A DNA stretch of 64,000 bases, from NCBI RefSeq assembly GCF_019355935.1, contig NZ_CP079925.1:3720001-3784000 (forward strand), read 5' to 3'. Source of the stretch: Comamonas sp. Y33R10-2. GTDB taxonomy: Bacteria; Pseudomonadota; Gammaproteobacteria; Burkholderiales; Burkholderiaceae_C. Shown one piece after another: positions 46,633 through 54,604 of the stretch (position 1 is its first letter; the number at the start of each line of letters is the position of its first letter). The notes under the pieces were generated by a model, which searched no databases, was not told where the DNA came from, and saw only the letters and a program-made list of their open reading frames with translations. A program made the translations under genes and the position numbers.

Positions 46633-47848
46633 TGACTCTAGGAATCACTGCAGCCTTGGCACCCGCACGGGTGGTGGGTGCAATCGCATTGAACTCGCCG
46701 TTTTGCCACTGGCCCACATGCCACAGCTTGGTCAGCTGTTGGTTTTCCAGCTTGATGGTGCCCAGCACGGTTTCAAAAGTGCCGGTCTTGAGCTCTTGCG
46801 TCACCGCAGCGCGGTCGATCTTGCCAACGCGCTCAATCGACTGCTGCAGCATCTGCAGCGAGGTGTAGACGATGGGGCTGGCAAAGCGATCCGACTCTTG
46901 ACCTGTCACTTCCTTGAAGCGCTTGAGGTAGGCCTGCATTTGCGGGTTGCTGGCATCAATACCGCCGGGGGCCATCACGCCTTCAGCTGCTGCGCCAAAC
47001 TTGCCCTTGAACATGGGGAACTGCGTGCCCACGCCGGTGAAGAACACCTTGGGCGTCAGGCCCAGCGTCTTGGCTTGCTCGTTGATGAGCATGGTGTCTG
47101 GCGGGTAAGAATAGGCGACAAAGGTGTCCGCACCCTTGCCCTTGGCTTCATTGATGACGGGGGTCATGTCCTGCGTGCCAATGGGGTAGCTCTTGTCATA
47201 CACCAGCTCAAAGCCGTGCAGCTTGGCGGCCTTGCGGGTGGCGTTGGCCAGCTCCACACCAAAACCGTCGGCGATGTTGATCATGGCGATCTTGTTGTTG
47301 ATCTTGCCTTCCTTCTTAGCCTTTTCCAGCATGGCGACCAGATCTTCAGCGTATTCACCGCCGGTGCCCAAGAAGAAGAAAGCGTGCTTCCAGCGCTTGA
47401 CCAGATCCGGTGCCTTGTCGGTCACCGAAGTGGCGGCCAGCAGTGGGTATTTGTGCTTTTCGTAAGTGGGGCCAACGGCCAGGTTCGAGCCTGTGCTCCA
47501 CGGCGGCAGCACAAAGTCCACCTTGTCTTGCGTAATCAGGCGCTCAGTGGCACGCACGGCTTCTTCGGTGCTGGAGCGGTCGTCGTACTCGATCACTTCA
47601 AGCGGCACGCGCTTGTTATAGGCCTTGAGCATGATGCCGCCCGCATCATTGATCTCTTTGACCCACAGCTTGTAATTAGGAGCAGTGGTCACCGAGGTGC
47701 CGCCCGCGTTGATGCCCGTCTTAGCGATGGCCCAGCCAATGCGGATGGACTTGGGAGCCTCTTGGGCGAGGGCTGCGCCGCCAAAGCCTGCCAGCGCCGT
47801 TGCGGCGACCAGAGTCTTGAGAATAAAACGCTTGTTGCTCAAATTCAT
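46625..47848 (-). CDS. ABC transporter substrate-binding protein (Peripla_BP_6 type)
   Basis: A 407-residue periplasmic binding protein. A signal peptide (basic NKRF, hydrophobic core LKTLVAATALAGFGG) ends at GAALA|QEAP near residue 28. The mature protein begins IRIGWAIAKTGINAGG, the typical first strand of leucine-binding-type proteins for amino acids, amides or aromatic acids. Context (LivHMGF operon, aldehyde dehydrogenase, AraC regulator) points to an aromatic or related organic acid rather than leucine. Its last codons lie in a dispersed repeat. Two operator-like repeats lie 75-111 bases upstream. Confidence 0.9.
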   Translation of the reverse strand: MNLSNKRFILKTLVAATALAGFGGAALAQEAPKSIRIGWAIAKTGINAGGTSVTTAPNYKLWVKEINDAGGIMLKAYNKRVPLEVIEYDDRSSTEEAVRATERLITQDKVDFVLPPWSTGSNLAVGPTYEKHKYPLLAATSVTDKAPDLVKRWKHAFFFLGTGGEYAEDLVAMLEKAKKEGKINNKIAMINIADGFGVELANATRKAAKLHGFELVYDKSYPIGTQDMTPVINEAKGKGADTFVAYSYPPDTMLINEQAKTLGLTPKVFFTGVGTQFPMFKGKFGAAAEGVMAPGGIDASNPQMQAYLKRFKEVTGQESDRFASPIVYTSLQMLQQSIERVGKIDRAAVTQELKTGTFETVLGTIKLENQQLTKLWHVGQWQNGEFNAIAPTTRAGAKAAVIPRVTP

Positions 47849-47922
47849 GCATGTCTCCTGTGTAGATGGTTGTGGTTCTCTGACCTGTTTTACCCATCGT
47901 AGGAAAAGAGCGCATCAGGGGT

Positions 47923-47959
47923 TTGTCTGGAAGTGCACAAACTCTTGTCTGGATGTGCA
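47923..47959. promoter_or_regulatory. Paired direct repeats, candidate operator for the divergent AraC-type regulator
   Basis: TTGTCTGGAAGTGCA (47923-47937) and TTGTCTGGATGTGCA (47945-47959) differ at one base and are spaced 22 bases start to start, two helical turns. This is the standard geometry for an AraC/XylS-family dimer. They lie in the divergent gap, 75-111 bases upstream of the binding-protein start. Confidence 0.7.
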
Positions 47960-48101
47960 GGCAGCACTGGGTAAACACTAATTTCCCTTTGCGGCGCTGG
48001 GCGCGAGAAAGAGGCAAGACAGGCTGCTATGGATAATGAAGCATCCTGTTGCGTCCTGTTACGCGCAGGAGAGTGAGTGTGTTTAAGACCGAGGAGCCCG
48101 C

Positions 48102-49070
48102 ATGCCCCAATCCCCCGCCGCTTATCAGACGACCGAGATGCAAGGCAAGCAGGCCATTGGTGCGTGGCAGCACTGGATGTCATCGCTTTATGGGCTGGAG
48201 AGCGATGTGTATGACGACCAACAGTTCTCAGCCCGTCTGAACACCTTTGAGCTGGGTTTTTTAGGCATGACCAAGATTGAAGCCAGCCGCCACCGCGTGC
48301 GCCGCACCTCGGCCAGCATGGCCAATCACAGCACAGACTTTCTCAAAATCGTGGCCCCTTCACGGGGCGTTGCCAGCGTCTGCCAAAAAGGCCGGCAGGC
48401 CCATGCGCGCAGCGGTCAATGGCTGATTTACGACACCACGCAAGAGTACGAAGTGCTCAACCCTGAGTGGTGCGAGCACCTGATCATTACCCTGCCCAAA
48501 AGCCGCTTTGCCGAGCATGGCCGCGCGGTGGATGCGTTGATGGGCAGCTATGTGGGCGGAACCGAAGGCGTCTCGCGCATTGCGCTTGACATGATGCACG
48601 GCATGTTTGCCGAATGCACGGTGATGGGCGCAGGCGTGACCCAGCATGTGACGGATGCGCTGGTGCAGCTTGTCCAGCTGTCGCTGCTTGATGCCAGTGG
48701 GCGTGACGCCACGCTCAGCGCCAGCGCATTGCTCAATAGCCGCATCCGCTCTTATGTGCGCCAGCACCTGCGTGACCCGGGCTTGTCTGCCGAAGGCATT
48801 GCGGCGGCGCTCAACTGTAGCAAGCGCCACCTCTACAACGCGTTTGCTGATGATGAGCTGAGCATCAGCCAGTTCATCTGGGCTGAGCGCGTGGCTTTGT
48901 TTCAGCAAGATGTGCGCAAACCCCTCAACCAGCATTGCACACTGACCGAGCTGGCGCTGGGCTGCGGCTTTGCCAGCGGGGCGCACCTGAGTCGTTTGTT
49001 CAAGCAGCAAACAGGGCTGACACCGGTGCAGTTCAGGGCCGAGCTTGCGAGCAGCCGTTTTCTGAATTAA
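48102..49070 (+). CDS. AraC/XylS-family regulator of the adjacent ABC importer operon
   Basis: A 322-residue regulator. The N-terminal 200 residues are an AraC-binding-like sensor of the FeaR/NphR type (LGFLGMTKIEASRHRVRR; WLIYDTTQEYEV), and residues about 215-318 hold the two HTH motifs (LSAEGIAAALNCSKRHLYNAF and LTELALGCGFASGAHLSRLFK). The gene is divergent from the importer/dehydrogenase operon and shares its control gap, with paired direct repeats, so it probably activates that operon in response to the imported compound. Confidence 0.9.
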   Translation: MPQSPAAYQTTEMQGKQAIGAWQHWMSSLYGLESDVYDDQQFSARLNTFELGFLGMTKIEASRHRVRRTSASMANHSTDFLKIVAPSRGVASVCQKGRQAHARSGQWLIYDTTQEYEVLNPEWCEHLIITLPKSRFAEHGRAVDALMGSYVGGTEGVSRIALDMMHGMFAECTVMGAGVTQHVTDALVQLVQLSLLDASGRDATLSASALLNSRIRSYVRQHLRDPGLSAEGIAAALNCSKRHLYNAFADDELSISQFIWAERVALFQQDVRKPLNQHCTLTELALGCGFASGAHLSRLFKQQTGLTPVQFRAELASSRFLN

Positions 49071-49250
49071 CGATGATATTGGCTTGTAGTCCTTGTATAT
49101 CAATGACTTACTGCTATTAAATTCATAAAAAACAGTCTCAGGCCCTGCGCGCACGGGCATTGATCTGGGTTGATCAGCGTTATCAAGGGCTATAGGACAA
49201 TGCAGGCCATCGCTCTTAGAGAGCAGCTTAGACAGCAGGACTGTATTTCC

Positions 49251-50375
49251 ATGGACATCAATACGCCGCTCACCTTGCTCGGTGGCCTCACCGCTTCTCA
49301 ATTCATGCGCAAGCACTGGCATAAAAAGCCCTTGCTGGTGCGTCAGGCCATTCCCGGCTTCAAAGCACCTATCCCGCGTGCGCGCCTGCTGGCCATGGCT
49401 GGTGAAGAGGGCGTTGAGTCGCGCCTGATTCAGCAGTTGGATGGTGACAACTGGAAGCTCAGCCACGGCCCCTTGTCGCGCCGCAGCCTGCCTGCGCTCA
49501 CCAAGCCGGGTTGGTCCGTGCTGGTGCAAGGCGTGGACATGCATGACGCCAAGGCGCATGAGCTGCTGCAGCAGTTCCGCTTTGTGCCCGAGGCGCGTCT
49601 GGATGATCTGATGATCAGCTTTGCGACGGATCAAGGCGGCGTAGGGCCGCATTTCGACAGCTATGACGTGTTCTTGCTGCAAGCCCATGGCAAGCGCCGC
49701 TGGCGCATTGGCCGCCAAAAAGATTTTTCGCTGCAAGAAGATAAGCCTTTGAAGATTTTGGCGAACTTTGAGCCTGAAGAAGAGTTTGTGCTGGAGCCCG
49801 GCGACATGCTGTACCTGCCGCCTAAGTGGGCGCATGACGGTGTGGCCGAAGGCGAGTGCATGACGTACTCCATCGGCTTTCGCTCGCCAGATCGCAGCGA
49901 AATGGGCCGCGAGCTGCTGCTGCGCATGTCGGACGAGCCCGATGAGCCAGAAAACCCCGTTATCTATAAAGATCCCAAGCAAGAAGCGGTCAGCAACCCG
50001 GCGGAAATTCCGGCAGGCATGTATGACTTTGCCCGTGAAGCTCTGCAAAAAGCGCTGGCCGAGCCGCTGGCGCTGGAGCGCGCTCTGGGTGAGTACCTGT
50101 CGGACCCCAAGCCCAATGTCTGGTTCGAACATGGCGATGAGAATGGCATGTTCGAAAGCGTGGTGCTCGACCGCCGCACCCGCATGATGTATGACGCCAA
50201 GCACATCTTCATCAACGGTGAAAGCTATCTGGCCGGCGGGCGCGATGCTACGCTGATGCGCAAGCTGGCAGACACCAAGATGCTGTCGCGTAAAGACTTG
50301 GCTGGTGCCAGTGATGATGCGCTGGAGCTGCTGTCATCTTGGTTTGACGCGGGCTGGGTTCGTTCTGGCGATTAA
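49251..50375 (+). CDS. JmjC/cupin 2-oxoglutarate oxygenase, RoxA (YcfD)-like
   Basis: A 374-residue protein. MDINTPLTLLGGLTASQFMR at 49251 is the start with AGGA ten bases upstream. The JmjC core has PLLVRQAIPGF, the iron motif HFDSYD (HxD) and the distal His in LPPKWAHDGVAEG, with YSIGFRSP after it. C-terminal residues 270-370 form the winged-helix-like dimer region of ribosomal oxygenases. The E. coli homologue hydroxylates an Arg of ribosomal protein L16; that substrate is inferred here. Monocistronic by context. Confidence 0.9.
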   Translation: MDINTPLTLLGGLTASQFMRKHWHKKPLLVRQAIPGFKAPIPRARLLAMAGEEGVESRLIQQLDGDNWKLSHGPLSRRSLPALTKPGWSVLVQGVDMHDAKAHELLQQFRFVPEARLDDLMISFATDQGGVGPHFDSYDVFLLQAHGKRRWRIGRQKDFSLQEDKPLKILANFEPEEEFVLEPGDMLYLPPKWAHDGVAEGECMTYSIGFRSPDRSEMGRELLLRMSDEPDEPENPVIYKDPKQEAVSNPAEIPAGMYDFAREALQKALAEPLALERALGEYLSDPKPNVWFEHGDENGMFESVVLDRRTRMMYDAKHIFINGESYLAGGRDATLMRKLADTKMLSRKDLAGASDDALELLSSWFDAGWVRSGD

Positions 50376-50778
50376 TTGAGTAATTGATTAATTAAGTAAG
50401 TAAGGGCGGACTTGTCACCGGTGTCACGCTCGGTGCCAGAGTTGCCCTTGATCGCGTGCTTGCTGGGCTGCCAAGGTTTTGTGTGGTGGGTGTAAATACC
50501 TGTGAAAGCTTTGTCAGGGAATTGACAGCAAAGAATTTGTGGTTCACAGTGTGGGTCATGGCAAGCGAAAGCTTGTCCGGTAAATAAGACAAAAGCTGAT
50601 TTGTGCAGAATTGTTTAGTTGCTGTCAGTATTTGTCAGCAATGAGCAAAGCTACCTATAATAAGAACTGTGTCGAATTTATCGTTTGACCCGATCTGCCA
50701 AAGCGATCATTAGCTGCAAAAGCTGCCCGTAATGGCAATCCGCATACTGTCTGCTGAACCTCCAATTAGGAAACTGTC
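50376..50778. other. 403-bp gap upstream of the Ala/Pro lipoprotein gene
   Basis: It contains a consensus promoter at 50632-50661 and a leader of about 110 bases before the lipoprotein ATG. Just after the RoxA-like stop there are AT-rich repeats (GTAATTGATTAATTAAGTAAG). I see no gene in it. Confidence 0.5.
50632..50661 (+). promoter_or_regulatory. Sigma70 promoter of the small lipoprotein gene
   Basis: TTGTCA at 50632-50637 and TATAAT at 50656-50661 with an 18-bp spacer; predicted start near 50668 and a leader of about 110 bases. Confidence 0.7.
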
Positions 50779-51051
50779 ATGAAGAATTCTTTGATCCTGG
50801 CTACTGTTATTGCTGCTGCTGCTCTGGCTGCTTGTGGCGACAAGAAGGTTGAAGCTCCTGTTGCTGCACCTGCTGCTCCTGCTGTTGAAGCTCCTGCTGC
50901 TCCTGCTGTTGAAGTCGCTCCTGCTGCTCCTGCCGTTGAAGTCGCTCCTGCTGCACCTGCTGCTGAAGCCGCTCCTGCTGTGGACGCTCCTGCTGCTGAA
51001 GCCGCTAAGACTGAAGCTGATGCCGCCACTGGCGCTGCTACAGCCAAGTAA
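50779..51051 (+). CDS. Small Ala/Pro/Val-repeat lipoprotein
   Basis: A 90-residue protein. A short signal (MKNSLILATVIAAAALAAC) with lipobox ALAAC predicts lipidation at Cys19, followed by GDKK and then an almost pure Ala/Pro/Val/Glu repeat with units such as APAAPAVEV. No folded domain is visible; the repeat is probably an extended envelope spacer. A TTAGG-like AGGAAACTGTC precedes the ATG. It has its own promoter and terminator. A 16-base tandem duplication spans the stop codon. Confidence 0.75.
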   Translation: MKNSLILATVIAAAALAACGDKKVEAPVAAPAAPAVEAPAAPAVEVAPAAPAVEVAPAAPAAEAAPAVDAPAAEAAKTEADAATGAATAK

Positions 51052-51093
51052 GCTGCTACAGCCAAGTTTGAGGTTTAGGCCTTAAACAAAAAC

Positions 51094-51118
51094 AACCGCA
51101 CTTAGGTGCGGTTTTTTT
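51094..51118 (+). terminator. Terminator of the small lipoprotein gene
   Basis: An eight-pair hairpin AACCGCAC-TTAG-GTGCGGTT followed by five more T. Confidence 0.88.
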
Positions 51119-51221
51119 ACGTCTGAACTTTAGCGTTGCTCTTGCAGCTTCTTTTGCTACTTCTCATGCTGCCTTAGCGGATTGTTTCACGAAGGCTTTT
51201 TCAGTGCTTGCTCAAGCAATG

Positions 51222-51258
51222 AAAAAAGCCACCAGACGTTGGTCATGGTGGCTTTTTT
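51222..51258. terminator. Terminator downstream of bamC
   Basis: A 13-pair stem AAAAAAGCCACCA...TGGTGGCTTTTTT with an 11-base loop, 15 bases beyond the bamC stop. T-runs on both strands. The preceding GGCTTTTTCA (about 51194) can pair with the left arm in an alternative fold. Confidence 0.88.
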
Positions 51259-51272
51259 GGGGGGAGCTGAAT

Positions 51273-52385
51273 TTACTTCATCTCATCCGTGAGGATACGA
51301 ACAATGCGCTGGCCGTTGGCACTGCTGTCAGGCTGGCCTTGTTCGTTCAGAACGCTGACCTGCGACTTGTTGCCATCGGCCTTGACCAGAATCTGGTACT
51401 TGACGGGGGCTGCAGCTTCCTTGCCTCGGCTGAAGATTTTGCTGAAGAAGCCCTTGGCTTCTGGCTTGGCATTCGGATCCACATAGCGCACGAAGTAGAT
51501 GCCGCGGCTGCGGTCGCGGTCTTCCACGGTGAAGCCAGTGCGATCCAGCGCCACGCCCACACGACGCCATGCGCGATCAAAGCCTTCTTGCAGTTGCAAA
51601 GTAGGCACGCCGTTGACGGAGTCCATGCGCGCACCAGAGGAGGTCACGGCAGCAGTCTTGTCGGCCTTGGCAACAGCGGAGGCTTGCTCTTCGCTCACGC
51701 CCAGCTTGATCATGATGCGGCGCAGGAATTCTGTTTCCAGCTCAGGATCGCGAGCGCGGGGCTGCCAGATGGTGTTGTCCTTGCGCTCGTTGGTGTAAAC
51801 CTCTTGCATACCGCGGTGCGTGACGAAAATGCGGGTCTTGCCATCGGGTTCACGCTCCAGGCGGGTGCGGAACTTGTCGCGCTCGCTGGTGGAGTAGAGC
51901 GAGTCAAACACCTTGCCCAGGCTCTTGCGAATGATGTCCTGAGGCAGCTTGGCGCGGTTTTCCGCCCAGTCTGTTTCCAGAATGCCCAGCTGGCGGTCTT
52001 CCATCGAGTAGATGAAGCCGTTTTCCAGCCAGAAGTCGCGGGTAGGTTCCCAGAGCTTGTCGGCAGCGCGATCAACGACTAGCCAATGCTCGGCGCCGTC
52101 GCGCTCAATGCGGACGTCGCCAATTTTGTTGGCTGCAGTGTTGTTGTCGGCAGGCTTTGCAGTCTTAGCGTTGGCCTGAATGGCCGCTGCAGACACAACG
52201 CCACCAGGGACGTTGTAGCGCGAGTCTTGCGACAGCTGTGTGAGATCAGGAGGAACTTCAAGAGAAGGAGCTTGGCTTTTGCCCGCGCTCTTGTAGTCAA
52301 CCTTGGTCTCTTGGAACGTTGTCGAGCAGGCAGATAGACCCAGTGCGATGCTGAGCAAGCCCAAACGTGCTGTTTGTTGTTTCAC
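51273..52385 (-). CDS. bamC: Outer-membrane assembly lipoprotein BamC
   Basis: A 370-residue lipoprotein of the BAM complex that inserts beta-barrel proteins into the outer membrane. The start is taken as GTG 52385 (MKQQTARLGLLSIALGLSAC), which has AGGA eight bases upstream and gives a normal lipoprotein signal with lipobox LSAC; a TTG nine codons upstream is less likely. The N-terminal disordered loop (ETKVDYKSAG, LEVPPDLTQL) is followed by two helix-grip domains (HWLVVDRAADKLWEPTRDFW; FDRAWRRVGVALDRTGF). It follows dapA on the same strand, the usual neighbourhood. Confidence 0.93.
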   Translation of the reverse strand: MKQQTARLGLLSIALGLSACSTTFQETKVDYKSAGKSQAPSLEVPPDLTQLSQDSRYNVPGGVVSAAAIQANAKTAKPADNNTAANKIGDVRIERDGAEHWLVVDRAADKLWEPTRDFWLENGFIYSMEDRQLGILETDWAENRAKLPQDIIRKSLGKVFDSLYSTSERDKFRTRLEREPDGKTRIFVTHRGMQEVYTNERKDNTIWQPRARDPELETEFLRRIMIKLGVSEEQASAVAKADKTAAVTSSGARMDSVNGVPTLQLQEGFDRAWRRVGVALDRTGFTVEDRDRSRGIYFVRYVDPNAKPEAKGFFSKIFSRGKEAAAPVKYQILVKADGNKSQVSVLNEQGQPDSSANGQRIVRILTDEMK

Positions 52386-52449
52386 GCGGATTGTCCTCGG
52401 GTAGCGGTTCAAGCTATGTGCGAAAAACTGCTAGCTTAGCGCAACTCAG

Positions 52450-53346
52450 TCAGAGAATGCCAGCTTTAGTCAGAGCATCCTCAACAAGCGCTTCATATTG
52501 CGTGCTCAAAGGGGTCATGGGCAGGCGCATCGTGGGGCCACACAAGCCCATGCGGGCTGCAGCCCACTTCACGGGAATGGGATTGGCTTCCACAAACAAA
52601 TTCTTGTGCAAAGGCATCAGCTGGAACTGTATTTCCATAGCGCGCTTCACGTCGCCAGCCATAGCGGCCTTGCACAGCTCGCTCATCAGGCGCGGCGCCA
52701 CGTTGGCCGTCACGCTGATATTGCCGTGACCGCCGCACAGCATCAGAGCCACAGCGGTGGGGTCGTCACCGGAGTACACGCCAAAGCCTGCGGGCACATC
52801 GCGGATCAGCCACTGGGCGCGCTCGATGTTGCCAGTCGCTTCCTTGATACCGATGATGCCGGGCACCTGAGTCAGACGCAGCACGGTGTCGTGCTGCATG
52901 TCTGCGACCGAGCGGCCGGGCACGTTGTAGAGAATGATTGGCAGGTCACCCGTCGCTTCGGCAATGGCCTTGAAGTGCTGGAACTGGCCTTCTTGCGTGG
53001 GCTTGTTGTAGTAGGGCACCACTTGCAGCTGGCTATCTGCGCCAACGGACTTGGCGTATTGGGCCAGTTCAATGGCTTCATGCGTGCTGTTAGCGCCGCA
53101 GCCAGCCATGATGGAGACGCGGCCAGCGGCTTGTTCGACAGACACGCGAATGATTTCGCGGTGCTCTTCGACATTGACGGTGGGCGATTCACCCGTCGTG
53201 CCAACCACACCGATGCAGTTGGTGCCTTCGGCCACATGCCAGTCGATGAGTTTGCGCAGCGACGGGTAGTCGACGCTACCGTCTTCGAGCATGGGGGTAA
53301 TGAGGGCAACAATGCTGCCAGTGAGGGCGACGGAGGGTGATGTCAT
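52450..53346 (-). CDS. dapA: 4-hydroxy-tetrahydrodipicolinate synthase
   Basis: A 298-residue class I aldolase condensing pyruvate with aspartate semialdehyde in lysine/diaminopimelate synthesis. Catalytic elements: GTTGESPT (Thr pair), LYNVPGRS (Tyr) and the Schiff-base Lys in [10 protein letters not shown]. Full length. It is upstream of bamC with a 64-base gap. The 5' gap holds an inverted repeat at 53468-53501. Confidence 0.97.
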   Translation of the reverse strand: MTSPSVALTGSIVALITPMLEDGSVDYPSLRKLIDWHVAEGTNCIGVVGTTGESPTVNVEEHREIIRVSVEQAAGRVSIMAGCGANSTHEAIELAQYAKSVGADSQLQVVPYYNKPTQEGQFQHFKAIAEATGDLPIILYNVPGRSVADMQHDTVLRLTQVPGIIGIKEATGNIERAQWLIRDVPAGFGVYSGDDPTAVALMLCGGHGNISVTANVAPRLMSELCKAAMAGDVKRAMEIQFQLMPLHKNLFVEANPIPVKWAAARMGLCGPTMRLPMTPLSTQYEALVEDALTKAGIL

Positions 53347-53467
53347 ATCCGCAATCAGAAACGGGAAAAATGAATTCTACAAACAGGTATAGGGTAGCCG
53401 GAGTGGTTTTAGGTAAACAGTGTCGAGCAATACCCTGTTTTAGTTGAATTGTTGTTGATAAATGACG

Positions 53468-53501
53468 ATATGACGAAATATTTAATTTTAGTGCGTCATA
53501 T
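53468..53501. promoter_or_regulatory. Inverted repeat upstream of dapA
   Basis: ATATGACG / CGTCATAT, perfect eight-base arms 18 bases apart in an AT-rich stretch 122-155 bases before the dapA ATG. Possible operator; no regulator can be named. Confidence 0.35.
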
Positions 53502-53576
53502 TGGTTGTTTGAAGTGGCGCAGTTTTAGACAGCATGCAGAATTGCTGAGGTCGCTGGGCTGCATGCGCAGTTTGCG

Positions 53577-54572
53577 TCATGCGTTAAGGTAGTCGCGCCA
53601 GGTCTGGCCAGTGTGGGTAAGGCTGAAATCTTTCATGGAAAACATGACTATTTCAGCCTCTGCCCCTTTCCCTATCAGGGCAAGCAGCTCACCTTTTTTC
53701 ACTTTTCGGTGATGTGGGGTGCAATAAACATCAGGGGCAGACAGTAGTTCCCCTGCGGTGCTGTAAACGCGGGGCTGGCGCTCATAACTAAAGGCTAGCA
53801 GCTTGCCGCCGGGGTGGACTTTGGGGGGCGAGCTGAGAAAGCTGCGGTCAATCAGCTCATATTCACACGGGATGATCTGCGTGCCGCTGATATGAATGAC
53901 GCCTTCTGATGCGCGAGAGCTTTGGTTGCCATCGCTTTCAGTAAAAGGCACTCGAATGGCGGCAACAGCGAAACCAGTCTTGGGGTCGAACTCGGTGACC
54001 TGCTCATAAGGGCTGACAAACAGCGCTTTGCCATGCTCGTCCATGACTAAAGTTTGCTCGCGCATGTCTGCGCCACGGTCAGCGCGCAAAGTGTTGTCAT
54101 TGGGCTGCCAGCTTGCGTCAATGATGTTGGCTTGCAGCAACTCCATGGCGGGCAGGCTGCGCAACTCATTGCGCTCGCCCGCATGGGGTGATCTGACCTG
54201 CACCACGAAGGGGGTTAGGGCCAGCAAATCCTTGTAGCCCGCTGAAGGCGCGATCACCCAGAGGCCGTTGAGGTCCATCAATCCTGACGGCCGACCCGCG
54301 CCGCTTTCAAGTTCGGGGAACTGTACGTAGATATGGCCGCCGCTGACATAGGCTAGCACTGCACCTTTTTGCGGGAGCAGCAGCCAGTGCCCATCGGCGG
54401 TGACGATGCCCAAAGGCCAGTCCTCACGCTCGTCTTCGCCGGGCAGGGGCTGGCCAGTCTGGGGATGGATCTTTGGCAGAACGGTATAGGCCTGCAGCTC
54501 TTCATCCCATGCGCTGAAATGCTGCGGGGCATAGTCTTTGGCCAACCAGTCGGGCAGGTCGTCGCTGGGCAT
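53577..54572 (-). CDS. Hypothetical beta-repeat protein, paralogue of the central part of 54605-56752
   Basis: A 331-residue cytoplasmic protein without signal or membrane segments. It shows repeated short units of the type GIVTADGHWLLLP, GLMDLNGLWVIAPSAGY, LVMDEHGKALFVSPYE and GVIHISGTQIIPCEYE, which look like WG-repeat-type beta modules (Asp-x-x-Gly-x-x-hydrophobic-Pro). Its whole length matches residues about 190-525 of the 715-residue neighbour. Function unknown; a structural or binding role is likely. It begins 32 bases after the neighbour stops. Confidence 0.75.
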   Translation of the reverse strand: MPSDDLPDWLAKDYAPQHFSAWDEELQAYTVLPKIHPQTGQPLPGEDEREDWPLGIVTADGHWLLLPQKGAVLAYVSGGHIYVQFPELESGAGRPSGLMDLNGLWVIAPSAGYKDLLALTPFVVQVRSPHAGERNELRSLPAMELLQANIIDASWQPNDNTLRADRGADMREQTLVMDEHGKALFVSPYEQVTEFDPKTGFAVAAIRVPFTESDGNQSSRASEGVIHISGTQIIPCEYELIDRSFLSSPPKVHPGGKLLAFSYERQPRVYSTAGELLSAPDVYCTPHHRKVKKGELLALIGKGAEAEIVMFSMKDFSLTHTGQTWRDYLNA

Positions 54573-54604
54573 CTAGGTCCTTGTGGGGTAACTGCTTGAA
54601 AACT

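Noticed and set aside
48360..50204. 614-codon minus-strand open frame
   Set aside because: It lies antisense to two well-supported genes (AraC-type regulator and RoxA-like oxygenase), has no ribosome site and a His/Gln/Arg-rich composition typical of antisense frames in GC-rich DNA.
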